DNA of 7,560 nt from Candidatus Methanomethylophilaceae archaeon (GTDB taxonomy: Archaea > Thermoplasmatota > Thermoplasmata > Methanomassiliicoccales > Methanomethylophilaceae). Location: assembly GCA_016297775.1 (NCBI GenBank), contig JAEDGA010000056.1, positions 1 through 7,560 of the forward strand, in the 5' to 3' direction. Positions 5,587 to 7,560 of this stretch are shown piece after piece; the first letter of the stretch is position 1; each line of letters starts with the position of its first letter. The notes beneath the pieces are model-generated. The model had not been told where the DNA came from, searched no databases, and worked only from the letters and a program-made list of their open reading frames with translations. The translations under genes were made by a program, and so were the position numbers.

Positions 5587-6362
5587 TCCTGGAAGGAAGG
5601 ACGATATCGAAGGGTATAGCATCCGGCAAGGTCCTAAAACTGGAAGGGCCTCTTAGCTTCCTCGGAGGCGTGGACGGTTCCACCGGGGAACTCAGGGTGG
5701 AGAAGGAAGGCAACGTGGCCGGAAGGATACTGGTGTTCCCGAGAGGGAAGGGAAGTACCGTCGGTTCGTTCGTCATGTACGACCTCATGGTCCACGGCAA
5801 GGCTCCCGCCGCGGTCATCAATTCTTCGGCGGAGACCATCGTGGCCACCGGTGCGGTGATATCCTCCATACCCATGGTGGATTCCATAGATGTATCTCTG
5901 ATCCTCGATGACGATGACGTCACCGTGGATGCGGATTCCGGGAAGGTAACCATCGAAGGTGTCAGGTGCATAGAATCCTCATCCTCGGTCGTTCTGATAG
6001 GGGACAGGTTCGTCATGTTGCACAGGCCGGATTCCGCACGCTCGTATCCTGGAAGGTGGTCACTCGTATCCGGAAAGGCGGAAGAGGGGGAGACACCATT
6101 GGAAACGGCCGTCAGGGAGATCCGCGAGGAGACCGGAATCTCCGTGGGAGAGCCGTTGGCATCCATGGATTCCGTGATGGTCAGGGAGGGCGATATCATA
6201 TGGAAGGTCACACCCTTCGTGTTCAGGGCACCGGACGATGCGATCCCGGAGATAGATTGCGAGAACACCGAATATAGACTCTGTTCCGTGGACGACCTGG
6301 ACGGTATGGAACTCGTACCGCTCACCAAAAGGATGGTATCGGAAATATTGGAGATGATCTGA
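5583..6362 (+). CDS. Phosphomevalonate dehydratase small subunit (DUF126) fused to Nudix hydrolase
   Basis: A 259-residue two-domain protein. Residues 1-128 form the swivelling small subunit of phosphomevalonate dehydratase (usual stand-alone length about 130), with GRTISKGIASGKVL at the N-terminus, FPRGKGSTVGS (52-62) carrying the catalytic-type serine S58, APAAVIN, and IPMVD. Residues 134-259 form a complete Nudix domain. The box is exact: G164-x5-E170-x7-R178-E179-I180-R181-E182-E183-T184-G185-I186, preceded by GRWSLVSG. No stop or frameshift separates the halves, and base use is uniform. The first half should pair with the upstream large subunit. The second half should hydrolyse an X-linked diphosphate with Mg. 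Substrate is unknown; IPP/DMAPP or a related isoprenoid diphosphate is an appealing guess from the fusion, but a housekeeping nucleotide is equally possible. It starts with GTG, overlapping the large-subunit stop, and shares one base with tatD. Confidence 0.9.
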   Translation: MILEGRTISKGIASGKVLKLEGPLSFLGGVDGSTGELRVEKEGNVAGRILVFPRGKGSTVGSFVMYDLMVHGKAPAAVINSSAETIVATGAVISSIPMVDSIDVSLILDDDDVTVDADSGKVTIEGVRCIESSSSVVLIGDRFVMLHRPDSARSYPGRWSLVSGKAEEGETPLETAVREIREETGISVGEPLASMDSVMVREGDIIWKVTPFVFRAPDDAIPEIDCENTEYRLCSVDDLDGMELVPLTKRMVSEILEMI

Positions 6363-7057
6363 TGTTCGGTGATGCGCATCTGCATTACAAGGGCCTGTGT
6401 TACGACGGGATAGAGGACGCTTCTCTGCTCTGCGTATGTTCCGCGGAGCTGTCTGATTGGGACAGGATAGGTTCCGTACCGGACGAGCGTGTCGTTAGAT
6501 CCTACGGGATCCATCCCTGGTACGCGGACCAATGGAATGCAGATGCGGGAGAGAGGTTGAGATCCCTTCTGGATGCGGATCCGAAGGCGGGTGTCGGCGA
6601 GATCGGCCTCGATTACGGAAGGGGCGATGCCGTCATACAGGCGACCGCTTTCACCGAACAGCTGATCATAGCATCCGAGTACGGCAGGTTCGTTTCCGTG
6701 CACAACGTACGTTCGGAGGGGCTGATACAGAAGATACTGAAGACCGACGGCAAAGGATGCGGATCGGTGATCATGCATTCGTTCTCCGGTCCCATAGGGA
6801 GCATACAGTCCCTGGTCAAGAGCGGATGTTACTTCTCCGTGTCACCGAGACTGATGCTGAAGTCCCGCGCGAACGCGGAACTCATCCTGAACAAGATCCC
6901 GGATGACCGTCTTCTCATAGAGACGGATGCTCCGGACATGCCCGGAGGTTTCACGGATATGGGCACCTTCATAGCGGATATCGCGGACATCAAGGGCATC
7001 TCCGCGGAGGCTCTGGCGGAACTCACATTGGCCAACCTCAAAGAGGCCGTGGAATGA
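6362..7057 (+). CDS. tatD: TatD family metal-dependent hydrolase / DNase
   Basis: Amidohydrolase-fold protein of the TatD family, which in studied members acts as a 3'-5' exonuclease or DNase in repair and degradation. The 231-residue product is somewhat shorter than typical TatD (about 255-265), but all metal ligands are visible. They are H6 and H8 (DAHLH), E80 (GEIGLD), H114 (VSVHNVRSEG), H139 (MHSFSG) and D189 (ETDAP). H51 in GIHPW is also conserved. The family ends about 20-30 residues later; here the C-terminus is the compact helix LTLANLKEAVE. The ATG lies in a TGATG overlap with the Nudix fusion and has GGAG 8 bases upstream. No obvious link to isoprenoid synthesis, so it probably rides along in the operon. 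The natural substrate cannot be told from sequence. Confidence 0.9.
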   Translation: MFGDAHLHYKGLCYDGIEDASLLCVCSAELSDWDRIGSVPDERVVRSYGIHPWYADQWNADAGERLRSLLDADPKAGVGEIGLDYGRGDAVIQATAFTEQLIIASEYGRFVSVHNVRSEGLIQKILKTDGKGCGSVIMHSFSGPIGSIQSLVKSGCYFSVSPRLMLKSRANAELILNKIPDDRLLIETDAPDMPGGFTDMGTFIADIADIKGISAEALAELTLANLKEAVE

Positions 7058-7560
7058 GCGGGATGTCCGACCGTACATCTCTCCTCCTTGGGGAGGAGGG
7101 CATACGGAGACTGGCGGAATCCACCGTTGTGGTGGCAGGTGCCGGGGCCGTAGGGGGATATGTGTTGGAGGGGTTGGTGCGTGCCGGTGTCGGACACATC
7201 CGTGTCATCGATGCCGATGTGTTCTCCGAGAGCAACATGAACCGTCAGATACTCGCAACGACGGATACGATCGGAAGGAACAAGGCGGAGGTGGCGGCGG
7301 AGAGGGCCAGATCCATCAATCCGGACATCGACATCATACCTGTGTGCAGCATGGTGTCCGAGGAGACCGTACCTGATCTCCTGAAGGACAGACCGGACGT
7401 CCTTGCCGATGCCATAGATACGATAGCACACAAAGTATCTTTGTTGCGTTATGCGGCCGAGAACGGGATACCTACATTCTCATCTATGGGTGCCGCATTG
7501 CACACGGATACTCTGGCATTGAGGTCCGCTACGCTGAAACGTACCAGGGTCTGCCCTCTT
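7054..7560 (+). CDS. TcdA/ThiF family E1-like enzyme (partial, runs off window)
   Basis: The first 169 residues, with the 3' end outside the window. The ATP-binding Rossmann motif is VVAGAGAVGGYV (26-37), followed by IDADVFSESNMNRQI (52-66), where D53/D55 and N61/R64/Q65 match the adenylation site of ThiF-type enzymes. GRNKAEVAAERARSINP and the loop DAIDTIAHK come next. The tail (SSMGAALHTD... to RTRVCPL) resembles TcdA (CsdL), the tRNA threonylcarbamoyladenosine dehydratase that cyclises t6A37 to ct6A, more than MoeB or UbaA. ATP activates the carboxyl of the t6A side chain in TcdA. The ATG at 7054 overlaps the tatD stop in an ATGA. A second in-frame ATG at 7063 is possible. Confidence in the E1-like fold is high; confidence in the TcdA role is moderate because the catalytic C-terminus is cut off. 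Confidence 0.75.
   Translation, partial: MSGMSDRTSLLLGEEGIRRLAESTVVVAGAGAVGGYVLEGLVRAGVGHIRVIDADVFSESNMNRQILATTDTIGRNKAEVAAERARSINPDIDIIPVCSMVSEETVPDLLKDRPDVLADAIDTIAHKVSLLRYAAENGIPTFSSMGAALHTDTLALRSATLKRTRVCPL

Noticed and set aside
5960..5990. Frameshift or hidden separate start for the Nudix domain
   Set aside because: The frame runs cleanly through the linker, and no Shine-Dalgarno plus ATG was noticed before the Nudix domain, so a true fusion is the simpler reading.
5567..6778. 403-residue open frame on the minus strand
   Set aside because: It lies opposite the DUF126-Nudix and TatD genes, has serine/threonine-rich low-information sequence and no motifs. It is a by-product of codon bias on the coding strand.
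6829..7431. 200-residue minus-strand frame opposite tatD and tcdA
   Set aside because: It is antisense to two well-supported genes with conserved motifs and has no features of its own.

Overview
The window looks like a piece of an archaeal chromosome. The best guess is a methanogen of the Methanomassiliicoccales / Methanomethylophilaceae group (Thermoplasmatota). The evidence is indirect. The two subunits of the archaeal phosphomevalonate dehydratase sit in tandem. Several genes have an AT-rich TATA-like element 24-30 bases before the start codon and no Shine-Dalgarno sequence (leaderless style). Genes inside operons do have Shine-Dalgarno sites. All ten stop codons in the window are TGA, as might be expected where UAG is reserved for pyrrolysine. 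No rRNA, tRNA, transposon or CRISPR is visible.

Left part (1-3310): an iron-sulfur / cysteine unit made of two divergent operons. On the minus strand, iscS (cysteine desulfurase) and iscU (Fe-S scaffold) are separated by 3 bases. On the plus strand, cysK (cysteine synthase) overlaps an Rrf2-family regulator. The 158-base divergent gap holds a perfect inverted repeat, TACCTAC-N7-GTAGGTA, next to a TATA-like element. This is a strong candidate operator for the linked Rrf2 protein. The unit would make cysteine, extract its sulfur, build clusters, and report cluster or cysteine status back to both promoters.

Middle part (3311-4363): three small genes. They are a minus-strand coiled-coil protein with a GAAA-loop hairpin in its leader, a plus-strand 49-residue cysteine-rich protein, and a minus-strand FluC/CrcB fluoride channel with one altered Phe-box residue.

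Right part (4414-7560): a tightly overlapping plus-strand operon. It encodes the large subunit of phosphomevalonate dehydratase (AcnX / DUF521), the small DUF126 subunit fused to a complete Nudix hydrolase domain, a TatD-type metal-dependent hydrolase, and the N-terminal part of a TcdA/ThiF-type E1-like enzyme that runs off the window. The DUF126-Nudix fusion is the most unusual item here. It physically ties an isoprenoid-pathway enzyme to a nucleoside-diphosphate-type pyrophosphohydrolase. The fluC gene and this operon diverge from one shared 9-base TATA-like element, and both look leaderless.
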